From NCBI GenBank assembly GCA_051745935.1, contig JBNJEM010000173.1, positions 1 through 12,224 of the forward strand: DNA of 12,224 bases, read 5' to 3'. Below, piece by piece: positions 4,713 to 12,224 of this stretch. Every line of letters begins with the position of its first letter. Position 1 is the stretch's first letter. The notes beneath the pieces are model-generated. The model was not told the DNA's origin. It was given only the letters and a program-made list of their open reading frames with translations, and ran no database searches. The stretch comes from JBNJEM01 sp051745935. Lineage in GTDB: Bacteria > Planctomycetota > Planctomycetia > Pirellulales > Pirellulaceae. The translations under genes and the position numbers were made by a program.

Positions 4713-6356
4713 TTACTGCTTTTTGTCGGGCGAGTGTGGTGGCAGGGCAAAGAAGCCACCGCCAAACCCGCCCATCCCTTCCATCTCGGGGCCAGCGCCG
4801 GTTGAGCCGTCCCCCTGTTCGACCCGCCGGATGACGCTCTCGATTTCCCGGTGGGCAGCCCGCCGCTGGGTGATGATCAAGACGGCCTGCTCGGTGAGCG
4901 GCCCCGCCACGGTGTCGGCCGGATCTTTCGCCCCTTTGTCGCGCGCAGCCTCCACGGCGAGAAGCTCCGGGGGAGACGCGACGCGGACGATCTTCCCCGG
5001 CGCTTCAGGATGTGCCTGGTCCTGCCACGAATCCGGACTGACTAGCTCTGGCACTTTGACAGCCAGGTCGTCAGCCACCGCGGCATGCATCCGGTAGTAG
5101 ACGGTGATCACCTCCTGCTCGTGGGGGGCGTCCCGATCTCGGGGCTTGGACGACCGCAGCGCGGTGCGGTAAGTCTGCAGGAGATCGAGAACCTGCAGGA
5201 GAATAGACTCTTCATTGAGGACCACCATCGTGCCGGGCTTAGCGAACTGGATCGAGCCTGGCCCGCCGACTTGCCCCCAGGAGTCCGGCGCTGCTTGAGA
5301 CCTGATGGCGTCCCGCAGCGCGTCGGACTCGTCCGAGTCGCGGCAAAGATCACGGACATCGTAGACGGCCGCCTTCAGAAACGTCTCAGCCTCCTGCCGG
5401 CTGGTTATCCACAGAACCCCGTCGCGCAGCAGCCACGTCAGCTCGAGGTCCATGAGCATGGCCGCCAACACGGTTTCCAGCTTGCACTCGTCCAGGGTCA
5501 GGGTTACCGGTTCGCGCTGGCGAATGCGAATCTCTTGCAAAGCTGGACGGTCGAGACGGATGTCGGCGTTCGACTTTTCGGCAAGCTCCTCGACGGCCGT
5601 CTCCAACGGCGTGTCGCGGAAGTCGACGCTCATCGGATGGCTCAGCTTCTGTCGAAAAACAGCATGCTGGGGCGGATCCAGGCTGAAGGTCATTCGACCA
5701 TGCTCGCGAAGCGCGGCCAATAATCCCAGCACCTCTCGCTGTGCGCCATCGGTCTGCCGCACGAACAGCACGTCACCGAGTGAGCTGAGGGCGCCCAGCC
5801 CGCCGACCGTTCCCCAGCTTGCAGGAGCCACGACCTCCTCGATCAACTCCATCAACGTGTCGCGTTCGTAACCGGCATCGAGCAGGTCGCCGATATTGTG
5901 AGGCATTGTGGTCAGCCGGCTTTCCACCTCTGCCGCGGGCCCGATGTGAACGATCCCGTCCTCCAGATACCATTCCAGGTTCAGGGCATGCAGACGATTC
6001 AGCAGAAAATACACCGGGTCACTGTCCAGATGGTCCGAAACCGGCTCGCTCGGCAACATGCCGATGTCCGCCAGCGCTTGCTTGTTGAGTAGCACCACGA
6101 TGCCCTGCTTTTCCCGCAGCCAGTCGACCAATTCGATGAGGGAGGAGTCCGACAAGTCGCACGTGGCCGACTTGGTGAGCGACTCGGGCATCAGCGTGGC
6201 CGGATCAACCGTTTTCGGCTCATCCGCAATCGCCGGTAGGTCGGCCTTCCGTTTCCTGCCGAGCTCGGCGTTTTCCCGCGCACGCCCCAGCCGGGCCGCG
6301 AACAAGGAGAGCAACACGATAAGAAGGGCACGTTGGTAGACGGTTGCGGCTGCCAT
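4713..6356 (-). CDS. Exported STN/secretin-N-like repeat protein
   Basis: The product has 547 residues from ATG 6356. An N-terminal hydrophobic segment (YQRALLIVLLSLFAARLG) suggests a signal peptide or anchor. Two full modules follow, at about 64-217 and 242-400. Each begins with an STN-like strand and helix (LIELVDWLREKQGIVVLLNK; LETAVEELAEKSNADIRLDR), then a WYLEDG or WLLRDG strand, then helix-SWG-VGG-G-strand (ASWGTVGGLG; DSWGQVGGPG). A degenerate third module at about 415-515 keeps VSPDSW. The tail is Gly/Met-rich (GMGGFGGGFF) and polar. The fold recalls short secretin/TonB N-terminal domains, but no secretin channel domain is present, so a periplasmic structural or binding role is likely and the exact function unknown. 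The gene is single and ends near a decayed insertion sequence. Confidence 0.82.
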   Translation of the reverse strand: MAAATVYQRALLIVLLSLFAARLGRARENAELGRKRKADLPAIADEPKTVDPATLMPESLTKSATCDLSDSSLIELVDWLREKQGIVVLLNKQALADIGMLPSEPVSDHLDSDPVYFLLNRLHALNLEWYLEDGIVHIGPAAEVESRLTTMPHNIGDLLDAGYERDTLMELIEEVVAPASWGTVGGLGALSSLGDVLFVRQTDGAQREVLGLLAALREHGRMTFSLDPPQHAVFRQKLSHPMSVDFRDTPLETAVEELAEKSNADIRLDRPALQEIRIRQREPVTLTLDECKLETVLAAMLMDLELTWLLRDGVLWITSRQEAETFLKAAVYDVRDLCRDSDESDALRDAIRSQAAPDSWGQVGGPGSIQFAKPGTMVVLNEESILLQVLDLLQTYRTALRSSKPRDRDAPHEQEVITVYYRMHAAVADDLAVKVPELVSPDSWQDQAHPEAPGKIVRVASPPELLAVEAARDKGAKDPADTVAGPLTEQAVLIITQRRAAHREIESVIRRVEQGDGSTGAGPEMEGMGGFGGGFFALPPHSPDKKQ

Positions 6357-6362
6357 GACGGC

Positions 6363-6369
6363 TTCCTCC
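6363..6369 (-). promoter_or_regulatory. Strong Shine-Dalgarno site fixing the STN-repeat gene start
   Basis: GGAGGAA on the minus strand lies six bases before ATG 6356. The frame is open further up to a GTG at 6371, but this motif would then be inside the gene, so ATG 6356 is the likely start. Confidence 0.82.
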
Positions 6370-6371
6370 AC

Positions 6372-6704
6372 GGCTAACAGGCCTTGCGCTGTACTCGCTC
6401 AGCGTGACGTTCGGTTTCGGCAGGAGAGTTACCTAGTTGAGAGGTGCCAAAAAGGGGACTGAAGACAGTATGCTTGGACTTGGGAGACCAACCCCCCCGA
6501 ATCCCCCGAGGTTTACCGCATTGGGCCAAAAACGGAGTGGAACGGACGGAAGATGGTCCGCGAACAGGCCACCTCACTTCGTTTCCAGCCCTCGCCGCCA
6601 CGATCAGGGTGCTCCTGGGCAGAGCCTTATCCTCCAGCCGAGCATGTCCATTGTGGCATGATCACCGGCAAGAGTCAACAACCGGCTGATCAAGGGAGAT
6701 CCCA
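6372..6704. other. Intergenic stretch upstream of repeat copy B
   Basis: These 333 bases should hold the promoter of the minus-strand STN-repeat gene, but no convincing -35/-10 pair was recognised. They include a run of C (ACCCCCCCGAATCCCCCGAG, about 6489-6508). Short open frames on both strands have no protein-like features. Nothing else is visible. Confidence 0.5.
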
Positions 6705-7093
6705 GACATGTATTAAGGCCCCCGAGTCAAGAGGACGTACCTCGAGCGCGGCCAAAGATCCTTGTTTTCCGCTTTGGCTTGTTTCCGCGATGCCGACACG
6801 GTTCCGGTTACCTTGAGTCCTGCGTCTGCTTCGCGGTTGGCTCCGGCGCGTTTCATCTCCAACTCGCTGGGCACCAACGCGCTGGGCACCGTTTCGTGAC
6901 GCGGCCATGGAGCAACCCCAGGATTATTTTGCACGCCGTGCAAGATAACGCTCCGTCACGACTGCCTGCGTCTGGCTGCAAGCCCTTGCCCCCACAGAGG
7001 TTAAAGACTAGCCTCACCTATGTACCGCTCGGGGTTGATTTGCGCCACCTCCGGATTAACAGCGCACTTCGGCGCGGTATCAATTACATAGTT
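6705..7093. repeat. Dispersed repeat, copy B
   Basis: This is the shorter copy of the repeat at 1696-2412, in the same orientation. It starts at GACATGTATTAAGGCC and ends at ATAGTT, after which the sequences diverge. It lacks the 308-bp segment of copy A and has only one CGTTTC (6889-6895 region). It has its own 15-bp tandem duplication, AACTCGCTGGGCACC then AACGCGCTGGGCACC, at 6861-6890. The palindrome TTGCACGCCGTGCAA is conserved at 6929-6943. The tail 7011-7097 folds much like that of copy A, with CTATGT pairing to ACATAG and ACCGC to GCGGT. Open frames across it on either strand lack protein features, so it is probably non-coding. Confidence 0.88.
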
Positions 7094-7183
7094 GGCTTGT
7101 AACCGGCGCGGGCGCATCGGCACCAAGGCCGGCCCGAATACCCTTTGACGCCGGTAGCAAAATCATGGAAAGTAGCTGACTCA

Positions 7184-7312
7184 ATGGAAAAACGCATACC
7201 TTTCATCATCGGCGATGTGCTCGCCAATATGCTCGTAGCCACGGTTGCGACAACCGCAGCCACTTGGCTGATCGGGGGTGCCTGGAGCATGATTGCCGGC
7301 GCGGCGGGTTAG
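7184..7312 (+). CDS. Small hydrophobic membrane peptide
   Basis: ATG 7184 opens a 42-residue frame: a charged start (MEKRIPF), then hydrophobic segments IIGDVLANMLVATVATTAA and WLIGGAWSMIAGAAG. This looks like one long or two short membrane helices. It lies 87 bases after repeat copy B. Similar alanine/glycine/methionine-rich small membrane proteins are common in planctomycete genomes, but I cannot name a family. No strong ribosome site is visible immediately upstream. It could be a truncated version of a longer protein. Function is unknown. Confidence 0.45.
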   Translation: MEKRIPFIIGDVLANMLVATVATTAATWLIGGAWSMIAGAAG

Positions 7313-7417
7313 AATAACCGGCAGTGGAGCCGTCCGCGGGGAAGAAACCGCATAGCGACCTGCAGCGAGGCGGCGTCTGCGCCTTGGATGATGGTTGGAC
7401 CAATCGCGTTGAGCTGA

Positions 7418-7615
7418 AGTGGGGGGCGTCTGCGTCTGAAAACATTGGCCTGCCCGTTGTCCGAGGGAAAACAGTTGGGGGAGGCAATTGCCCGGCTGGA
7501 CGGCATGAAGGTTGACGCATCCGCTCGCCAAGAGAATACACGTGTCCTCCTGGCCTTCAACCAACCGGTTATCCTCGGCGCGGGTCGGACATTGGAAGTG
7601 GAACTGGCTCAATGA
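7418..7615 (+). pseudogene. Possible decayed C-terminal gene fragment
   Basis: Directly after a TGA, a 65-codon open frame reads like genuine protein: KTLACPLSEGKQLGEAIARL, then GMKVDASARQENTRVLLAF and NQPVILGAGRTLEVELAQ before TGA at 7613. The alternating hydrophobic pattern suggests terminal beta-strands of an exported or enzyme domain. No good start codon with a ribosome site exists; ATG 7505 would leave only 36 residues. It ends 57 bases before the LamG/TIM-barrel gene. I do not recognise the family. The preceding 7313-7417 shows no recognisable gene. A chance open frame remains possible. Confidence 0.35.
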
Positions 7616-7672
7616 GCTGTATCGAAGCATGTGCACGCATGACAATCTCGGCCGCAACCAAGGAATCCTAAT

Positions 7673-10600
7673 ATGTGGCGAATATTCTTTTACCTTCACT
7701 GCCTTAGTGCCGTCACCGTCACGTCAACTGTTGCTTCTGAACAATCCGGCCTTCTTGGCAATTGGAAGTTCGACGACGCTGTCGGCGACGTCGCTGTCGA
7801 TAGCTCCGGTCATGGCAATGATGGTGAAGTGTGGGATGCCGAGTGGGTTTGTGGCCCGTTTGGCACGGCTTTAGCCTTCGACGGCGATGGCGCGCATGTG
7901 CGTGTCCCCGAGATAGCTGGCTTGGATGGCTCCGATGAGATGAGTGTCGAGGCCTGGGTCTTGTGGCAAGGGACGGGCCGATACCCGAATATCATCTCTG
8001 GCGGAACCTGGAGCCCGGGCGGGTTTATGGTCTTCGTTCAAGACAATAACTGTTCTTTCCGGATGGGACGGCCCGGGGCTTCGGCCACGGGGAACCGGGA
8101 ACAGTGGCGGGAAGTGGGAGTGCCGCTGGTGGCCCCTTTCGAGCAGGGCCGCTGGTATCATCTTGCCGCCACCTTCAAACGGCCCACGATCAAAACCTAT
8201 GTCAACGGCAAGCAGGTCGCCGCCTCTAGCTGGGACTATCCTGTCGGCTATCGTGGCGATCTGGTCATTGGGAAGTGGAGCGGCTCGGCCAGCCACGAAG
8301 GATTGATTGACGAGGTCCGACTCTACAACCGGGCACTGACAGACGAGGAGGTTGCCGCGGATCACCGAAAAGAAGCTTCCACAAGAGTCTACAAACCGGA
8401 AACTGGCTCGCCATACCAAGAGATTCCACGGAAGTCGCAGCTGGCGGCGGCGGTGGCAGTGCTTGAAACCGAGTTCGCCAAGTTGGCCGTCGGCCCGAGC
8501 GGACGATGCACGGCACTCATTGACAAAAGCAGCGGCCAGGATCGAATTCGCCACAGCACCCCTCTTGTGACAATCAAGCAAGACGGCACAGTCGATCAGC
8601 GGGCGGCCTGTTCCCTCGAAAACAGGAAGCTGGTGTTCCGCTTTGAACGGAGCGGGGCGAAAGTGGTCGTGGCGACCCAGCCCTCGGCTGTCGATGGTGG
8701 AGAAGCCGATGCGGCACGCCGCGAGGATACCGACGGTAACAGCCATACCGCTGATTACTTCGCGTTCCGTCTCGAATCGGTTGAAGGAGTCGCACCGGAA
8801 AGCGTATGCTTCGTGCAGCTGAACTTGAAGGCTTGTGAGCACGTCCACAACATGTCGGGGGTCGCAGCCGACAAGGAGTTCGGCGTCTGCCTTCGGGCCT
8901 TGAACCTGCAGACCCGCGTCGCTGTCCGCGGAAATCCACCGATGATGACGGCGACGGCGTTTGAGGAACACGCAGTAGAAGGGGCAGCGGCTGCGCTCGT
9001 TGCTTGTCCCAGGTCACAGCTGCGTCCCGTATTGCAGGAAATGCTGCGTCGCGAGGGCGTGCCGCACTCCGAACTGGGTGGTCCGTTCGCGCTGGACGCC
9101 CGAGCCAATCGCGGCTCGTACGTCTTTGCGGACGTGTCGGAAAAGAATGTCGAACAGTGGATAAAGCTCGCCAAGCGAGGCGGTATTGATTGTATCCATA
9201 TGAATGGCTGGGCCAGCAGTTTGGGGCACTACGAGCCGCGGGCCAGCGCCTTTCCCAATGGCCTCGACGGACTAAGACAAGTCGTTCGCGAGATCCACGA
9301 CGCCGGGCTGAAGGCTGGCATGCACACGTTGACCGGCTGCATCTCGCCCCACGATCCCTGGGTCCGGCCGGTGCCTGATCCGCGGCTGGCTACCGACGGC
9401 ACTTTCACGCTGGCGGCCGAGCTCGATAAAAAGGCTGTTGCCGTCCCCACAGACCAACCACCGGGAGATTACCCGACTGTTTGGGCCTACTCGAGCCGCG
9501 GCAACTGTATTCGGATCGATGATGAACTGATTCTGTACTCGGAACTTTCGAATGAGCCCGGTTATGGTTTTTTGGAGTGCCAGCGAGGTGCCTTTGGCAC
9601 TACGCCGGCCGCGCACAAGAAGGGGACGCCAGTCCATCATATGCGTGTTCGTTACGGCTGCTTCCTGCCCGACGAAAAGTCCAGCCTTGTCGACGACGTC
9701 GCTGACCGGATCGCCCACGTCTTCAACACCTGCGAGATGGACCAGATCTACATGGATGGGGCCGAGGCGATGCGGGGATGGTATGGCGTTGCCCGCATGC
9801 GCCAGGAGATCTACAGCCGACTGGAACGTCCGGCGTTAGTGGAGGCGAGCTGCTGGAATCATCACTCATGGCCCTTCCATTCGCGGGTCGGCGCCTGGGA
9901 CCATCCCAAGTGGGGTCTCAAACGCTTCGCCGACGATCACCTGGACGCGGTCAGCGTCTACCGCCGCGCCTGTCTGCTCGAGGCCCAGCTCGGTTGGTGG
10001 GTCATCCTGGGACCGAGCCGTGACTGGGATATGGAGATGCCGGACGAGATTGAGTATCTGTGCGCGAAGGCGCTCGGCCATGACGCGCCACTCTCGTTCC
10101 AGAGCGTCTCGGTCGGTGGCACGCCGCCCAACGCGCGCCAGGATGAATATTTTTCCATGATCGGGAACTATGAGCGGCTACGATTGGCGAACTATTTTTC
10201 GGAGAGCGTCAAGGAGAAGCTGCGTGAGCAGCGACAGGAGTTTCAGCTGGGACGGAGCGATGAGGGGGCTTGGGAACTTGTGCCGACCGATTATCTTGAC
10301 CACAAGGTGACTGGCCTGGAAAACGGCACACACGCCTGGACGATAACAAACCGATATGATCCCCAGCCGCTAAAACTTCGCATCCAGGCTCTCTATTCGG
10401 CTTACCCTTATGACGACGAGAAAAGCTTGAAGCTTGCAGACTTTGGCACGCCAGACACATTCAAGCCGGCTGGAGCCGCGTCAAAAGTAGAATTCGGTAC
10501 GAAGCTCGCCGAAGTGAAACCGCCGCAAGGCCAGCACGGTCTCAGCTTCTGGTCGATCAACAACGGCGACTCGCCGGTGGGAGCGTGGGCACGAGCGGTT

Positions 10601-11290
10601 AAGACATGGGATCCGGTGGTTGATATGACACCATACGATGCGCTAGGCGTGTGGGTCCATGGCGACGGTAAGGGCGAGCTTCTCAACGTTCAGCTGACGA
10701 ACCAGCCAGAGTATTTCAATACTCGCGACGATCACTACGTGAAAATAGATTTCGAAGGTTGGCGCTACTTTGAGCTCTTGTTGCGAGAGCGCGATGCAGC
10801 GGCCTATCACGACTACGAGTGGCCTTATGGCGCACACTGCGTCCTCCATCGTTCGCCGCTCGTGCGCAAAGCCGTGAATCGGATGAGTATATATCTCAAC
10901 GGCCTGGCACCCCACGAGGAGGTTCAATGCACGTTGAGCCCGATCAAAGCACTGCGAACACGGAAGGTTGTGCTCCACAATCCGACGGTTGAGGTCGCCG
11001 GCAGGCGGCTCGTCTTTCCCATCGATCTCGAGAGTGGCATGTATGTCGAGTTCGAATCGATGGAGGACTGCCGCCTGTACGATGAACGGGGCGAACTGCT
11101 GCAGCGGTTCAAGCCACAAGGTAACGTGCCGATGCTCACTGCGCGCGAAAATCAAGTCAGCTTCAGTTGTCAAGGCCCGAAAGAGTTCCGGCCGCGTGCT
11201 CGCGTAACAGTCGTCACGTTGGGCACGCCCCTTCGCGACACGATGCCCGACGACGAGATCGACTGGTCGCTCCTCAGTCGCGAATATTAG
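7673..11290 (+). CDS. Exported LamG plus TIM-barrel glycoside-hydrolase-like protein
   Basis: The 1205-residue product begins with a signal peptide (about 1-22) and a LamG/concanavalin-like lectin domain at 27-232, typical for GNWKFDD, DSSGHGNDG, ALAFDGDG, WYHLAATF and GLIDEVRLYNRALTDEEV. Residues about 260-470 form a beta-rich segment. A TIM-barrel-like catalytic region follows at about 485-860, with WIKLAKRGGIDCIHMNGW, HDAGLKAGMHT and QIYMDGAE. D695 of MDGAE and E724 of EASCW are candidate catalytic acids. A small inserted segment at about 618-660 (IDDELILYSE to GTPVHHM) interrupts the barrel. The C-terminal part (about 950-1080) resembles a galactose-binding-like domain. Glycan hydrolysis is inferred; no known GH family is firmly assigned. 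ATG 7673 has AAGGA (7660-7664) eight bases upstream. Confidence 0.85.
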   Translation: MWRIFFYLHCLSAVTVTSTVASEQSGLLGNWKFDDAVGDVAVDSSGHGNDGEVWDAEWVCGPFGTALAFDGDGAHVRVPEIAGLDGSDEMSVEAWVLWQGTGRYPNIISGGTWSPGGFMVFVQDNNCSFRMGRPGASATGNREQWREVGVPLVAPFEQGRWYHLAATFKRPTIKTYVNGKQVAASSWDYPVGYRGDLVIGKWSGSASHEGLIDEVRLYNRALTDEEVAADHRKEASTRVYKPETGSPYQEIPRKSQLAAAVAVLETEFAKLAVGPSGRCTALIDKSSGQDRIRHSTPLVTIKQDGTVDQRAACSLENRKLVFRFERSGAKVVVATQPSAVDGGEADAARREDTDGNSHTADYFAFRLESVEGVAPESVCFVQLNLKACEHVHNMSGVAADKEFGVCLRALNLQTRVAVRGNPPMMTATAFEEHAVEGAAAALVACPRSQLRPVLQEMLRREGVPHSELGGPFALDARANRGSYVFADVSEKNVEQWIKLAKRGGIDCIHMNGWASSLGHYEPRASAFPNGLDGLRQVVREIHDAGLKAGMHTLTGCISPHDPWVRPVPDPRLATDGTFTLAAELDKKAVAVPTDQPPGDYPTVWAYSSRGNCIRIDDELILYSELSNEPGYGFLECQRGAFGTTPAAHKKGTPVHHMRVRYGCFLPDEKSSLVDDVADRIAHVFNTCEMDQIYMDGAEAMRGWYGVARMRQEIYSRLERPALVEASCWNHHSWPFHSRVGAWDHPKWGLKRFADDHLDAVSVYRRACLLEAQLGWWVILGPSRDWDMEMPDEIEYLCAKALGHDAPLSFQSVSVGGTPPNARQDEYFSMIGNYERLRLANYFSESVKEKLREQRQEFQLGRSDEGAWELVPTDYLDHKVTGLENGTHAWTITNRYDPQPLKLRIQALYSAYPYDDEKSLKLADFGTPDTFKPAGAASKVEFGTKLAEVKPPQGQHGLSFWSINNGDSPVGAWARAVKTWDPVVDMTPYDALGVWVHGDGKGELLNVQLTNQPEYFNTRDDHYVKIDFEGWRYFELLLRERDAAAYHDYEWPYGAHCVLHRSPLVRKAVNRMSIYLNGLAPHEEVQCTLSPIKALRTRKVVLHNPTVEVAGRRLVFPIDLESGMYVEFESMEDCRLYDERGELLQRFKPQGNVPMLTARENQVSFSCQGPKEFRPRARVTVVTLGTPLRDTMPDDEIDWSLLSREY

Positions 11291-11343
11291 CCGCCACGGC
11301 ACATCCGCGCACTCGACGGACACCGGAATCGGTGGGACGTTTT

Positions 11344-11411
11344 CTGCCCGCCGCGGGGCAAATCGACCGACCTGCACCTGGAAAATAGACGTCGCCCAGG
11401 TCGGTGGGCAG
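11344..11411 (+). repeat. Inverted repeat downstream of the LamG/TIM-barrel gene
   Basis: ACCGACCTG (11366-11374) pairs perfectly with CAGGTCGGT (11397-11405). Directly outside, CTGCCC (11344-11349) pairs with GGGCAG (11406-11411), leaving a bulge on the left arm. The structure starts 53 bases after the stop codon and could stabilise or end the transcript. No T run follows, so an intrinsic terminator is unproven. The remainder of 11291-11436 holds nothing recognisable. Confidence 0.5.
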
Positions 11412-11436
11412 TTGGCTGCGTATGAAGCTGAAAGAT

Positions 11437-11532
11437 TTGAAGACAGGAAGATTTGAAGACGGGAAGATTTGAAGACAGGAAGCTGTGAAGACAGGAAGAT
11501 GTGAAGACAGGAAGATGTGAAGACAGGAAGAT
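11437..11532. repeat. Six tandem copies of a 16-bp repeat
   Basis: Units TTGAAGACAGGAAGAT begin at 11437, 11453, 11469, 11485, 11501 and 11517. Units 1-3 start TT and units 4-6 start GT. Unit 2 has one other change (CGGG) and unit 3 ends CT. A degenerate half-unit precedes them at about 11423. Sixteen is not a multiple of three and no gene is seen across it, so it is a non-coding minisatellite. Minus-strand open frames through it give only Ser/Leu/Phe-rich repeats. Confidence 0.93.
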
Positions 11533-11656
11533 TATTGTAAGACTTCAGCCATCTGAAGTAAGGTTCTCGAAAGTGGCCTCTTCTTTTCCGAGGCGGGGGA
11601 CGGACGCGGTTGGACATGGCAGTAGCCGACCCGTCTCGTTCAGCCATGAGATAAGC
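11533..11656. other. Intergenic stretch without recognised content
   Basis: Open frames here are short and do not look protein-like. No RNA gene, promoter or terminator was recognised. Confidence 0.4.
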
Positions 11657-11758
11657 TCACCATGGGGGACCTCGGGCGGTTCTTTTACCGCATACGGCTA
11701 AACAGATACCGATATCGAAGATCCAGCCCAGCGAACCAATGAGTGGAACGAGCCACAT
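11657..11758 (-). CDS. Possible 33-residue membrane peptide
   Basis: ATG 11758 opens a frame encoding one hydrophobic helix (MWLVPLIGSLGWIFDIGICL) followed by a short basic tail (GKRTARGPPW), a plausible positive-inside signal. It lies downstream of the PIG-L gene on the same strand. A loose purine-rich sequence precedes it at poor spacing. No family is recognised. A chance frame or fragment of a larger gene is equally possible. Confidence 0.27.
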   Translation of the reverse strand: MWLVPLIGSLGWIFDIGICLAVCGKRTARGPPW

Positions 11759-11873
11759 GTAAGGCGTGACTTCCGCCTACCACTTCGTCTGGCTTTCGGC
11801 TTCTTTCTGCATGATGCGGGCCGTTCAGGCGCGAGAGACCTGGCCGATTGAAAGTTGTACTCTGAAACGCTCT

Positions 11874-12224
11874 CTACCAGGCGCGGATCCGCTTCCATGC
11901 GCGATGAATACGAAAAGCCTCCGCGGCCTCCGTGCCGCATTGGGCGCCTCGAGCCTGCGTCTGGCGAACCATCAGGGGCTCGAGGGGCGCGAAGTCCGAA
12001 TCCCCCGCACGCTCGAGCTGGCTCTTGTGGCAAGCCAGCATCGCCCGCTTCAGTTCGAGGTGTTCAGCCACGTCCACGTAGAACCCCGGCGTGAAATCGT
12101 GCATCTGCACCGTGTCCATCCACCACACGGCGGGCGGTTGCTCCAGCGGCAACTCTCCCGTCACGTGCCCCGCCGAACAGGCAAACCACGATGCCGCCTC
12201 GACCAGCTTCGACGCGGCGCGATG
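11874..12224 (-). CDS. PIG-L family deacetylase, C-terminal part
   Basis: The frame stays open to the window edge, giving 116 visible residues. The edge begins HRAASKLVEAASWFA, which fits the sequence just after the HPDH zinc motif of PIG-L/LmbE deacetylases, so the leading H is probably the last residue of that motif. Then come PPAVWWMDTVQMHDF, PGFYVDVAEHLELKRAML, ACHKSQL and RGAQCGTEAAEAFR, ending KRIRAW, the usual C-terminal layout of the family. These zinc enzymes remove acetyl groups from N-acetylglucosamine-type substrates. The N-terminal PHPDD-type motif and start codon lie beyond 12224. A GTG at 12164 is internal, not the start. The substrate cannot be judged from this part. Confidence 0.85.
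   Translation of the reverse strand, partial: HRAASKLVEAASWFACSAGHVTGELPLEQPPAVWWMDTVQMHDFTPGFYVDVAEHLELKRAMLACHKSQLERAGDSDFAPLEPLMVRQTQARGAQCGTEAAEAFRIHRAWKRIRAW

Noticed and set aside
4224..4805. Plus-strand 193-codon open frame
   Set aside because: It runs antisense to the transposase relic and to the end of the STN-repeat gene, both supported by family-like residues on the minus strand.
7871..8971. Minus-strand 366-codon open frame inside the LamG/TIM-barrel gene
   Set aside because: It is a GC-rich antisense shadow of the LamG and linker region and has no motifs.
11437..11532. CRISPR array
   Set aside because: The 16-bp units are directly adjacent with no spacers.
10643..11647. Minus-strand 334-codon frame, including a Ser/Leu/Phe-rich stretch across the 16-bp repeats
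   Set aside because: It is antisense to the well-supported C-terminus of the large plus-strand gene. The Ser/Leu/Phe stretch is simply the translated minisatellite.

Overview
The window looks like accessory DNA from a Planctomycetota chromosome, probably Pirellulales-like. This is an inference: there is no rRNA or other marker gene. The grounds are a secreted neutral-ceramidase-like hydrolase, a secreted STN/secretin-N-like repeat protein with a Gly-rich tail, a 1205-residue exported LamG plus TIM-barrel protein, a PIG-L deacetylase, dispersed non-coding repeats between genes, and moderately high GC with long spacers.

Layout. 50-1429 (-): exported ceramidase-like hydrolase. 1696-2412: copy A of a dispersed repeat. 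2410-4066: two apparent integron gene cassettes. Cassette 1 holds a two-helix membrane gene interrupted by an amber codon, followed by hicA and hicB. It ends in a 111-nt attC-like site at 3169-3279. Cassette 2 holds a translationally coupled pair, a small protein and a retropepsin-like aspartic protease. It stops at a half attC site, and debris of an IS4-type transposase follows (4139-4586, -). 4713-6356 (-): exported STN-repeat protein. 6705-7093: copy B of the repeat. 7184-7312: a 42-residue membrane peptide. 7418-7615: a possible decayed C-terminal gene fragment. 7673-11290 (+): the LamG/TIM-barrel protein. 11344-11411: an inverted repeat. 11437-11532: six 16-bp tandem repeats. 11874-12224 (-): the C-terminal part of a PIG-L deacetylase that runs off the window.

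The most interesting object is the 2.4-4.1 kb block. The seven bases that open each cassette are the exact reverse complement of the seven bases that close it (GTTAGGC with GCCTAAC, GTTAGCC with GGCTAAC). Integron recombination predicts this. In both cassettes the last gene's stop codon lies inside the closing box. No integrase is present, so this is best read as a small cluster of attC sites lacking an integrase. It is joined at its upstream end to repeat copy A, whose similarity to copy B ends at the predicted crossover point.

The exported proteins at both sides (ceramidase-like, LamG/TIM-barrel, PIG-L) fit breakdown or remodelling of complex lipids and glycans. They do not form one operon. 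The central block is mobile cargo with toxin-antitoxin-like content, flanked by decayed insertion-sequence and repeat DNA.
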